Source: Thermomicrobiales bacterium
GTDB lineage: Bacteria; Chloroflexota; Limnocylindria; Limnocylindrales; CSP1-4
DNA length: 25,064 nucleotides
Direction of reading: 5' to 3'
NCBI GenBank assembly: GCA_004525275.1
Contig: SPCO01000003.1
Coordinates: forward strand, 1 to 25,064
This document shows, piece after piece, positions 1 to 9,390 of this stretch. The number at the start of each line of letters is the position of its first letter. Positions within the stretch are counted from its first letter, which is position 1. The notes under the pieces were generated by a model. That model searched no databases. It was given only the letters and a program-made list of their open reading frames with translations, and had not been told where the DNA came from. A program made the translations under genes and the position numbers.

Positions 1-1
1 C

Positions 2-1501
2 TTCGATCTCGAGATGATGCGCGAGCTCGGCTACTGCACCGGCATCGAGAACTACTCGCGCCACCTGTCGCGCCGCGAGGCCGGATCGAGGCCCTGGACG
101 CTTCTCGACTACTTTCCGCCGGATTGGCTCCTCGTCGTCGACGAATCGCACATGACGATCCCGCAGGTCGTCGGCATGTACAAGAACGACCGGACGCGCA
201 AGGAGATCCTGGTTGACTTCGGGTTTCGGCTGCCATCCGCCCTGGACAACCGACCGCTGACCTTCGAGGAGTTCCAGGCCACCGTTCACCAGGCGATCTA
301 CATGAGCGCGACACCCGGTCCCTATGAGCTCGAGCGCAGCGATCGGATCGTCCAGCAGCTCATTCGGCCGACCGGGATCGTTGATCCGCAGATCACGGTC
401 CGCCCGACGGACAGCCAGATCGACGACCTGCTCGAGGAGATCCGTGGTCGCGTGGAGCGCGGCGAACGGGCCCTCGTCACGACCTTGACCAAGAAGATGG
501 CGGAGGATCTGACCGACTATCTCAAGGAACTCGGGGTCAAGGTCCAGTACCTGCACAGCGAGGTGGACACGCTCGAACGGGTGGCCATCCTGCGGGACCT
601 TCGGCTCGGGGTTTTCGACGTCCTTGTCGGGATCAATCTGCTTCGCGAGGGGATCGACCTGCCCGAGGTGACGCTCGTCGCGATCCTCGATGCCGACAAG
701 GAAGGCTTCCTGCGTTCGGCCTGGTCGCTCATCCAGATGATCGGCCGCGCCGCGAGGAACACCGGAGGCGAGGTCATCATGTACGCCGACCGGGTGACCG
801 AATCGATGCGCGTGGCGATGGACGAAACGGATCGCCGCCGCGAACACCAGGAGGCGTACAACCTGGAGCGCGGCATCGAGCCGACGACGATCGTCAAGGG
901 CATCCGCGACATCAACGAGCGCCTGCGGGCCGTGGCCGAATCGACGGTCGTGTATGCATCCGAACGCGGTGGCGAGTTCACCGATGCGGATCGCAAGAAG
1001 GTCGAGGCCCTGGTCGCGAAGATGGAAGCCGAGATGAAGTCCGCCGCGAAGCAGCTCGAATTCGAACGTGCCGCCGCGTTACGGGACGAGATCCAGCAGA
1101 TCCGCCTGCGGGTCCTCGAACAGGATGCCTCGATCACCGTGGGCCGGGCGGCCGAGAAAGCAGGCAGGGAAGCGTCCGGTGGCCGCGGTCTGACCGATGC
1201 GGCGGACCGAGCACGCGGGCGACGAGGCGCTGCTGCAGCCGTTGCGGCCGGCCCGGCGATGGAAGTCACGAGCGTCACCGTGCTGCCCGCGGACGAAGAA
1301 CCGGCGGAGACCCTCGACGGCACCCCGGTCGACCCGGAAGCGGACGAGGGTACGGCTGCAGATTGGCTGCCGGGTATCCGCGACGAGCACGAGGACGAGA
1401 CCGGCTGGCAGGCCCGCTGGCTGGATCGACCGACCTGGGACCGGACGGTCACCCCGAACATCCGAAAGCGGACGGGCCAACGGTCGGGTCGCCGGCGCTG
1501 A
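2..1501 (+). CDS. uvrB: UvrABC system protein B (3' part; 5' end outside window)
   Basis: Damage-verifying helicase-like subunit of nucleotide excision repair; it receives the lesion from UvrA and recruits UvrC. The reading frame is open to the left edge, and the first visible residues (FDLEMMRELGYCTGIENYSR) are internal to UvrB, so the N-terminal Walker A half is missing. Counting from the Met at position 14: the DESH box (motif II) is at residues 43-46, SATPG at 98-102, LVGINLLREGIDLPEV at 204-219, and motif VI QMIGRAAR at 241-248. A C-terminal UVR domain (about 335-370, containing KQLEFERAAALRDEI) would bind UvrC or UvrA. About 125 residues follow the UVR domain, Ala/Gly-rich, then acidic, then ending in a basic tail; E. 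coli UvrB stops at the UVR domain. Stop TGA at 1499-1501; uvrA follows after 84 bp. Identity is certain; the tail's role is unknown. Confidence 0.98.
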   Translation, partial: FDLEMMRELGYCTGIENYSRHLSRREAGSRPWTLLDYFPPDWLLVVDESHMTIPQVVGMYKNDRTRKEILVDFGFRLPSALDNRPLTFEEFQATVHQAIYMSATPGPYELERSDRIVQQLIRPTGIVDPQITVRPTDSQIDDLLEEIRGRVERGERALVTTLTKKMAEDLTDYLKELGVKVQYLHSEVDTLERVAILRDLRLGVFDVLVGINLLREGIDLPEVTLVAILDADKEGFLRSAWSLIQMIGRAARNTGGEVIMYADRVTESMRVAMDETDRRREHQEAYNLERGIEPTTIVKGIRDINERLRAVAESTVVYASERGGEFTDADRKKVEALVAKMEAEMKSAAKQLEFERAAALRDEIQQIRLRVLEQDASITVGRAAEKAGREASGGRGLTDAADRARGRRGAAAAVAAGPAMEVTSVTVLPADEEPAETLDGTPVDPEADEGTAADWLPGIRDEHEDETGWQARWLDRPTWDRTVTPNIRKRTGQRSGRRR

Positions 1502-1542
1502 CGGTTCGTGCCGTCGTGCACGCCGGCGCTGAACCGCTTCCG

Positions 1543-1556
1543 CGAACACCCGTTCT
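1543..1556 (+). promoter_or_regulatory. Putative SOS (LexA) box upstream of uvrA
   Basis: CGAACACCCGTTCT contains the perfect inverted repeat GAAC-N4-GTTC (1544-1555). It matches 12 of 14 positions of the Gram-positive-type (Bacillus/Mycobacterium) SOS consensus CGAACRNRYGTTYC. It ends 17 bp before the proposed uvrA -10 hexamer, so it covers the expected -35 position, where a repressor would block RNA polymerase. uvrA is a classic SOS gene, which supports the call. No lexA gene is in the window, so the cognate repressor is assumed. Confidence 0.6.
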
Positions 1557-1573
1557 GTTTGACCCGTATCCGC

Positions 1574-1579
1574 TACACT
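1574..1579 (+). promoter_or_regulatory. Putative uvrA -10 hexamer
   Basis: TACACT fits the TANNNT -10 pattern and ends 6 nt before the GTG chosen as the uvrA start. A transcript from here would have little or no 5' leader. There is no convincing -35 hexamer; the expected position is occupied by the SOS-like box. Confidence 0.45.
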
Positions 1580-1585
1580 TCACGC

Positions 1586-4648
<3,063 letters not shown>

Positions 4649-4693
4649 GGTCCTGATCGGGCGGCGGCCGAACTCGAGGTCCAGAATCTCCAG

Positions 4694-4714
4694 GCAGGTG
4701 GCCTGTACACCTGC
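4694..4714. other. Inverted repeat in the uvrA/downstream gap
   Basis: GCAGGTG (4694-4700), a 7-nt loop, and CACCTGC (4708-4714) form a perfect 7-bp inverted repeat 46 bp after the uvrA stop. No T-run follows, so it is not a textbook intrinsic terminator. It could be a weak terminator, an mRNA 3' end structure or an operator. The rest of the 184-bp gap (4649-4832) shows only a weak promoter-like pair, TCGACC (4741-4746) and TAACAC (4764-4769), spaced by 17 bp. Confidence 0.3.
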
Positions 4715-4832
4715 GTTCGACCTGAGCGCACCCTAACCACTCGACCGTGCCAAGCACTCGCTGTAACACCGCGGCCCCGATCGCGTCTTTCAGTCGGCAC
4801 CGAACGAAGCGCTGCTCAACAGGGAGGTCGGG

Positions 4833-5255
4833 ATGACTGAGGCACCAGTACAACCACTGCGGCTCTCGTACCAGGTGATCATCGCGATCGCGATCGGTTG
4901 CATCGCGCCCTTCACCGGGTTCGCGTGGCCGTTCGCGTTGCTCACTGGTCTCGTCCTTGGCCGGGATGATCAGGATCGGAGGACCGGGACCCGGGTGTCC
5001 GTCCCCGCAAGGCTGCTCAGGCTACTCGCAGTGACCGGGGGCGTCCTCGCCATGCTCTTTGCCGGAGCGATACTGGGTGGGCTCATCGCATTCGGGATCG
5101 TCTGGTTGGTCGTCATCTCCGAACGACTGACGGTCGACGTCGCTCCCACCGATCGCGTGATGGCCCGACTCATCCTGTCGATCGGCGCCGTGGTCGGGTT
5201 TTTCGTTCTGGGTGCCTTCGTCGACGTCAACTTCTCCCTCGGGCTCGGGCAATGA
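4833..5255 (+). CDS. Small integral membrane protein, unknown function
   Basis: 140 residues. A good Shine-Dalgarno (AGGGAGG at 4821-4827) lies 5 nt before the ATG and fixes the start. Hydrophobic segments lie at about 14-42, 62-96 (long enough for one or two passes) and 110-130. They are separated by a short charged loop (GRDDQDRRTGTR, about 43-54) and a second loop near 97-109. I recognise no family motif. The stop overlaps the start of the next gene (ATGA at 5252-5255), so the two are probably translationally coupled, and a membrane protein paired with a lipoprotein suggests a shared envelope role. That pairing is seen; the shared role is inference. Confidence 0.75.
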   Translation: MTEAPVQPLRLSYQVIIAIAIGCIAPFTGFAWPFALLTGLVLGRDDQDRRTGTRVSVPARLLRLLAVTGGVLAMLFAGAILGGLIAFGIVWLVVISERLTVDVAPTDRVMARLILSIGAVVGFFVLGAFVDVNFSLGLGQ

Positions 5256-5824
5256 CGAGATCGGCTCCAGCAGCCGCGGGCGCTCGCGGTCGGGCCTTGA
5301 CGCTCGGTATTCTCATCGTGGCGGGCTCGCTCGTCCTCGCGGTGGCGGCCTGCTCCGCGATACAGGCCAGAGAAGCAAGCGAGTTCTTCTCCGGATTCAG
5401 TCCGGATGACGTCCAAACCTCGATCAACTCCACGGCGAATGGACCGCAGTGTGGCGGGTACGGATTCTCCAGCGGTGAGACTCGGCTGGGGTCGTTCGGC
5501 GGCGCAAACACGGCCGAACTCACGCTATCGTGTGTGAATCCGGGCGATGGCACGGCGCTCGCCCAGGTATCGGCCGCCGCGATCGAATCGGAACTCGCTC
5601 ACCCTGGCGCAACGGTGTCCGTGACGCGAACAGGGACGTCGGTCACCGGCGCCAGGGTCGCCGACCTCTGGGAGTACACCTCGAGTGGGATCCGTGGACG
5701 GATCAGCGTCGAGGTTCACCCAGGGCCCGACGGGCAGTACGAAGTGGTCGTGCACATCGACGAGCCGCCCAAAGGCGAGCTTGAGGGCCCGAGTCCGGTC
5801 GTCTCGGCGGGACCCGACGTCTAG
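5252..5824 (+). CDS. Predicted lipoprotein, unknown function
   Basis: 190 residues. The N-terminus has basic residues (R3, R12, R14), a hydrophobic stretch at about 15-33, and a lipobox VAAC with the cysteine at position 34, so it should be lipidated and held on the outer face of the membrane. Cleavage would leave about 157 residues with two more cysteines (C67, C94) that could form a disulfide. The mature part is rich in Ser, Thr and Gly and ends in a Pro/Gly-rich tail. I do not recognise the domain. The start ATG overlaps the stop of the upstream membrane-protein gene by the ATGA arrangement. An 87-bp gap with a promoter separates it from the next gene. Confidence 0.75.
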   Translation: MTRSAPAAAGARGRALTLGILIVAGSLVLAVAACSAIQAREASEFFSGFSPDDVQTSINSTANGPQCGGYGFSSGETRLGSFGGANTAELTLSCVNPGDGTALAQVSAAAIESELAHPGATVSVTRTGTSVTGARVADLWEYTSSGIRGRISVEVHPGPDGQYEVVVHIDEPPKGELEGPSPVVSAGPDV

Positions 5825-5874
5825 AGACGAGCTCGCCCCAGCCATCTCGGCGATCGCGACCATGCAGGAACCTC

Positions 5875-5905
5875 TTGGCACAGGTCTCAGCCGGGCGGCT
5901 AGCAT
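5875..5905 (+). promoter_or_regulatory. Putative promoter for the 5912 gene
   Basis: TTGGCA (5875-5880, five of six match to TTGACA), a 19-bp spacer, and TAGCAT (5900-5905). The -10 ends exactly 6 nt before the ATG at 5912 and there is no Shine-Dalgarno, so the transcript is probably leaderless. The same TAGCAT-6 nt-start layout occurs at uvrC. Confidence 0.5.
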
Positions 5906-5911
5906 AGGCAG

Positions 5912-6364
5912 ATGCCGGATATCGACTTCGCCTTCCTCGCCGATGCCGCCGAGACGGTTCCCGGCCAGAAGTTCCACGTCCTCGGTGGGGGAGTCGCGCG
6001 GATCGGTGGTCGACGGTTTCCACTCCGGCACCCGCATATGGCCCTGGTCATCGGGCTGCAGGTGACGTCGCCCGAGACTGATCGTGAGCACGAGATCCGC
6101 TTCGTCCTGCTCGATCCGGACGGTGGGGAAGTCGCCGGCGCAACCGGGAGCCTCAAGGCCCGCAGCCAGCGCGATGCGCGCGATGCCGTGCTGACATTCT
6201 CGATCGACCTCTGGAACCTGACCTTCCCCGCCCCTGGTGACTATTCCTTCCGGATCCTCGTCAATGGATCCGAACGCAAGCGGCTTCCACTCCTGCTGCT
6301 GGCTCCGCCGGAGAAGGCCGGTGATGGCGTCGATGTCCTCGGCACGAAACCAGCCGATGACTAG
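5912..6364 (+). CDS. DUF6941-like conserved hypothetical protein
   Basis: 150 residues, no signal peptide and no membrane segment, so probably cytoplasmic. The opening (IDFAFLADAAETVPGQKFHV), followed by LGGGVARI, HPHMALVIGLQV and a beta-rich second half ending in GDYSFRILVNGSERKRLPL, resembles the DUF6941 family as I remember it; that name is recollection and was not searched. The alternating hydrophobic pattern suggests a small beta-sandwich. Function is unknown. It has its own promoter and no SD, so it starts a new transcription unit that may run on into 6385 and 6717 (20-bp gap, then an overlap). Confidence 0.75.
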   Translation: MPDIDFAFLADAAETVPGQKFHVLGGGVARIGGRRFPLRHPHMALVIGLQVTSPETDREHEIRFVLLDPDGGEVAGATGSLKARSQRDARDAVLTFSIDLWNLTFPAPGDYSFRILVNGSERKRLPLLLLAPPEKAGDGVDVLGTKPADD

Positions 6365-6384
6365 GCGCGGATGAGCGGACGCGA

Positions 6385-6720
6385 ATGAGCGAGACCCGGG
6401 TGGTTTCCTTGCCCAGACGACCGGCTCGCCATGAGCACCCGAACATCGATGAGGCCGGCCTGGTGGCCGCTCGTCATGGCGACCGGGTTCTGGCGGCTGC
6501 CCGCGATGCCGGAGCGACTCGCTGGGTGGCCTATTTCGAGCCGATGCCCGACCGCTTGCGCGACGACGACGTCGTTGCCCTCCGGGCTACTGCTGTCCGG
6601 TGCCGCGCGGCGTACGGCGTCAAGGATTCCGTCCGCGACGCGCTCCCAGCAAGCGCCACCGAGCCCTTTCTCGATGCCATCGACCGCCTCGTCCGTGAAC
6701 TGAACCGGCCCAGCGAATGA
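6385..6720 (+). CDS. Hypothetical protein, 111 aa
   Basis: A small soluble protein rich in Arg, Ala and Asp, probably largely helical; there is no signal peptide, membrane segment or recognisable motif. It starts 20 bp after the DUF6941-like gene and its TGA overlaps the ATG of the next gene (ATGA at 6717-6720), which argues that it is a real, co-translated gene. Because it sits directly before a cargo-like protein, a chaperone or immunity-type partner is possible, but only the position supports that. Confidence 0.6.
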   Translation: MSETRVVSLPRRPARHEHPNIDEAGLVAARHGDRVLAAARDAGATRWVAYFEPMPDRLRDDDVVALRATAVRCRAAYGVKDSVRDALPASATEPFLDAIDRLVRELNRPSE

Positions 6721-7640
6721 GCGGGGGGACAGGGTCGTGGGCGCACCGTCGTCGGGACCAGCCGTTGGCCTCCCACGGGTCCCGAGGTTCGGCTGGGGCC
6801 TCTTCGGCACGCGGAGATCCCCAAGTCCGATCGTTGCTCGAGCTTCAGCGTCTGGCCGGGAACCAAGCCGTCGTCGCCGCGATCGGTTCATGGCGGAATG
6901 GCCGGATCGTCATGGGGGTCGAGCACAGCGACCTCAAGCTGCACCCGTCCGCCCCGCCCGACGGCTTGGGCAAGATGCGCGCTCTCAAGAATGGGCAGGG
7001 GATCCTCGGGCTCACGATCCGCTCGATCGAGCCGTCGCCCCCGCTGCTCCGCCCGGAAGCTCCGGTGCAGACGGAGGCCGGCTGGACCTGTAAAACGCGA
7101 AAGACTCGCGTGCCAGAGCCCTATTTCGAGGTGTATTGGCCAACCAAGGGCCGCCACGCTGTCTCGCCGGGAATCACTCTCGACGTGGGCGCGGATTGGG
7201 ACGCGAAGCTCAAGCAGGGCGAGGACGAACATGTCGAGGATACGACCCTCGGCTGGCAGCAGACGTGGGGCCAGGTTGGCGCGAAGGTCAACGAGTTGGC
7301 CCAGGCGCCGGGTCCCCCGAAGCCGACCGAGGCCGAGGCGCGGCGCGACCTATGGGCGCGCTTCGCCCATTCCCTGCCCAAGGATCTCCGACCGACCGGG
7401 GCCGAACCGAGCGAGGAGGCGCAGACCGCCAAATGGGGCTTCGAACCCAAGACCACGCTCTTCCGACGATTGTTCGACGCGACCGTGGCGCGGGACACCC
7501 GGAACTGGCATCTGCCCGGGACCACCGTGGAGTTCGATGGCAAGAACGAGATCCGTAGCCTGGTCGATGGGTCATCCAAGATTGGGGAGGTCAAATCAGA
7601 GGACCTCATCAAGGAGATTCGAGCCAAGACAGCGAAATAG
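6717..7640 (+). CDS. Protein with LQRLAGNQAV motif (DUF4157/eCIS-cargo-associated type)
   Basis: 307 residues, no signal peptide and no membrane segment. Residues 1-38 are a polar, Arg/Ser/Gly-rich lead. Residues 40-56 carry LLELQRLAGNQAVVAAI. This short motif recurs near the N-terminus of many environmental bacterial proteins, often DUF4157 proteins and others linked to extracellular contractile injection systems or polymorphic toxins. The remaining 250 residues do not match a fold I can name. They include an aromatic region (PYFEVYWPTKG, about 135-145), an acidic KQGEDEHVEDTTLGWQQTW segment (about 166-184), and a C-terminal RDTRNWHLPGTTVEF (about 259-273). It overlaps the 111-aa gene by ATGA and is convergent with the helicase gene, 30 bp away. 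No contractile tail genes are visible nearby. The motif is seen; a cargo or toxin role is inference. Confidence 0.7.
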   Translation: MSGGTGSWAHRRRDQPLASHGSRGSAGASSARGDPQVRSLLELQRLAGNQAVVAAIGSWRNGRIVMGVEHSDLKLHPSAPPDGLGKMRALKNGQGILGLTIRSIEPSPPLLRPEAPVQTEAGWTCKTRKTRVPEPYFEVYWPTKGRHAVSPGITLDVGADWDAKLKQGEDEHVEDTTLGWQQTWGQVGAKVNELAQAPGPPKPTEAEARRDLWARFAHSLPKDLRPTGAEPSEEAQTAKWGFEPKTTLFRRLFDATVARDTRNWHLPGTTVEFDGKNEIRSLVDGSSKIGEVKSEDLIKEIRAKTAK

Positions 7641-7670
7641 GGGTCTGGTCACTGGCTACGTGCGAGTGCG

Positions 7671-9302
7671 TCAAGTGGCCGCCGTCCCCTCGATCCCGAG
7701 TTCCGCTGGGCTAAAGGCCTCAAGCAGGAACGGGGACGGCACGCTCGGGTCATACAACAGGGTCAGCGAATGCCGCGCCCGGGTCCAGGCGACGTACCCG
7801 AGCCGCCGCTCTTCTTCGTAGGCGCGGATCGGATCATCGGACTGGCTCACCGCACGGGCGCTTGGGAACCGGCCGACCTCCATACCGGTGACAAGGACGT
7901 GATCGAACTCCAGACCCTTGGTCGCGTGGGCCGTGGCGAGCGTCAGCGGTGCGTCATCCCTGCGCAGCTTCGCCAAACGGGCCTGCGCGTCGCGAATCGC
8001 GTCCGTCAGGCTCGCGAAGTCGAGGCCAACGGCCCAGCCGAGGAGCGCTGTCGCCAGCTCGAGACGGGCGTGGTCCAGCATGTGCGCCGAGCGAACAAGA
8101 CCGATGGCAACGAGGAGCGGCATCCTGGCGGAACTGCTGGCGAACGCCGCGTCAACCTCCCGAAGCAAACCGTCGAGATGGGCGGAGTCGATCAGGAGCT
8201 CGATCCTCGGTGCTCGGAACGGCAGGCCGAGCTGCAGCGCGACAACGACGGCCGGTAGCAGCTCGCGGTTGGTGCGAGCCAGGATCGCCCTGGTGCTGTC
8301 GTCCTCGGGCCAGGTCCGCACGACGCGCTCGATGCGGACGGTCTCGTCCCCTGCATCGGGGGCGAGGATGAGCCGGCCGGCCGTCGCCGGGCCCGCCCGG
8401 ATCGTCTTCGCGAACCGCTCGCCGTTGTGTTCGACCAGCCGTACGGCCCGTTCCACCACGATCCCGGGACACCGGTAGTTGACCTGCAGGTCCACCCGGC
8501 GGAGTCCGGGCAGAAGAGCCTCGAGACTGAGGATCCTTCGCACATCTGCGAGCCGCCAGCCATAGATCGACTGGTCGTCGTCACCGACGAGGAAGATCCG
8601 GTTGACGGGCGCGGCCAGGAGGAGCGCAAGCCGGAGTTGCGCCCGATCGACGTCCTGGACCTCGTCCACGAGGAGCTCCGCGCAATTTCGCCGCCAACGG
8701 GCGATGAGGCGGTCGTCAGCACCGAGGCGCTCGATGGCGCGCAGGATCAGATCGTCGAAGTCCAGGCCACCCGTCGCCTTGACCGCCGCCTCATATGAAA
8801 CGAACGCCCGTGCCATGGGACCTGCATCAGGGTCGGCGGCGACGTCGGCGGCCGACACGCCGAGCTCGACCTTCAATCGGGAGATCAATGTGTCAAGACG
8901 CAGGAGATTTCCCTCATCGGCCCACGGTGCGACTTCCGCGAGGATGGCCGGGCGGTCCGCCAGCGGTTCGACGGCCATCCCGGCATCGCGCAGGATCTCC
9001 CGTCCGAGAGCGTGGAACGTCCGGACGCGAACGGTCCCGGGTTTGACACCGAGCGGCTCGACGGCGGCGTCCAGGCGCTCGGTCATCTCGACGGCGGCGC
9101 GCTTGTTGAAGGTGATCGCCCTGATGGTCCCCGGCTCCGTCCCCGTGGCGATCAGCCACGCCGCGCGGGCGACCAACGTCGTCGTCTTTCCCGATCCAGC
9201 CGGGGCGATGCACAGCGAAGGTCCGGGCGGGGCGGTCGCGGCGGCGCGTTGGTCTGGTGCCAGACGCGCGAGCCGACCCGTGACCGATGGAGGGAGTCCC
9301 AT
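7671..9302 (-). CDS. Compact UvrD/PcrA-family superfamily 1A DNA helicase
   Basis: ATP-dependent 3'-5' DNA helicase family; UvrD removes the excised oligonucleotide and UvrC in excision repair. All core motifs are present in 543 residues: Q-motif region (LAPDQRAA, 14-21), Walker A APAGSGKTT (33-41), motif Ia AITFNKRAA (62-70), TFHALGREIL (95-104), LDFDDLI (180-186), motif II VDEVQD (212-217), motif III VGDDDQSIYGWR (239-250), motif IV NYRCPG (275-280), motif V TAHATKGLEFDHV (457-469), and motif VI EERRLGYVAWTRAR (497-510). It is about 180 residues shorter than PcrA/UvrD; most of the loss lies between motifs IV and V, where the 2B subdomain sits. DEVQD replaces the usual DEFQD. No clear SD precedes the ATG. 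It is divergent from uvrC across 88 bp. The exact member (uvrD or pcrA) cannot be fixed, so no symbol is given. Confidence 0.92.
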   Translation of the reverse strand: MGLPPSVTGRLARLAPDQRAAATAPPGPSLCIAPAGSGKTTTLVARAAWLIATGTEPGTIRAITFNKRAAVEMTERLDAAVEPLGVKPGTVRVRTFHALGREILRDAGMAVEPLADRPAILAEVAPWADEGNLLRLDTLISRLKVELGVSAADVAADPDAGPMARAFVSYEAAVKATGGLDFDDLILRAIERLGADDRLIARWRRNCAELLVDEVQDVDRAQLRLALLLAAPVNRIFLVGDDDQSIYGWRLADVRRILSLEALLPGLRRVDLQVNYRCPGIVVERAVRLVEHNGERFAKTIRAGPATAGRLILAPDAGDETVRIERVVRTWPEDDSTRAILARTNRELLPAVVVALQLGLPFRAPRIELLIDSAHLDGLLREVDAAFASSSARMPLLVAIGLVRSAHMLDHARLELATALLGWAVGLDFASLTDAIRDAQARLAKLRRDDAPLTLATAHATKGLEFDHVLVTGMEVGRFPSARAVSQSDDPIRAYEEERRLGYVAWTRARHSLTLLYDPSVPSPFLLEAFSPAELGIEGTAAT

Positions 9303-9378
9303 CTCGTGAGCCTGGCCGCGCGCCCTTACCTCCGACGTATCCAGATCACCGGCGCCGACCGATGACGCGGAGTTGCCC

Positions 9379-9384
9379 TAGCAT
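9379..9384 (+). promoter_or_regulatory. Putative uvrC -10 hexamer
   Basis: TAGCAT ends 6 nt before the GTG start of uvrC, and there is no Shine-Dalgarno, which predicts a leaderless mRNA. I see no good -35 in the 88-bp divergent gap, and no GAAC-N4-GTTC box like the one before uvrA. Confidence 0.45.
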
Positions 9385-9390
9385 CTGGCA

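Noticed and set aside
1559..1579. TTGACC (1559-1564) as the uvrA -35
   Set aside because: Only 9 bp separate it from TACACT, too short for a sigma-70 type promoter.
1508..1585. ATG at 1508 as the uvrA start
   Set aside because: The added 26 residues do not resemble UvrA and the SOS-like box and -10 hexamer would lie within the coding region; GTG at 1586 gives the standard N-terminus.
7641..7670. Bidirectional terminator between the convergent 6717 gene and helicase gene
   Set aside because: The 30-bp gap shows no stable inverted repeat or T-run.
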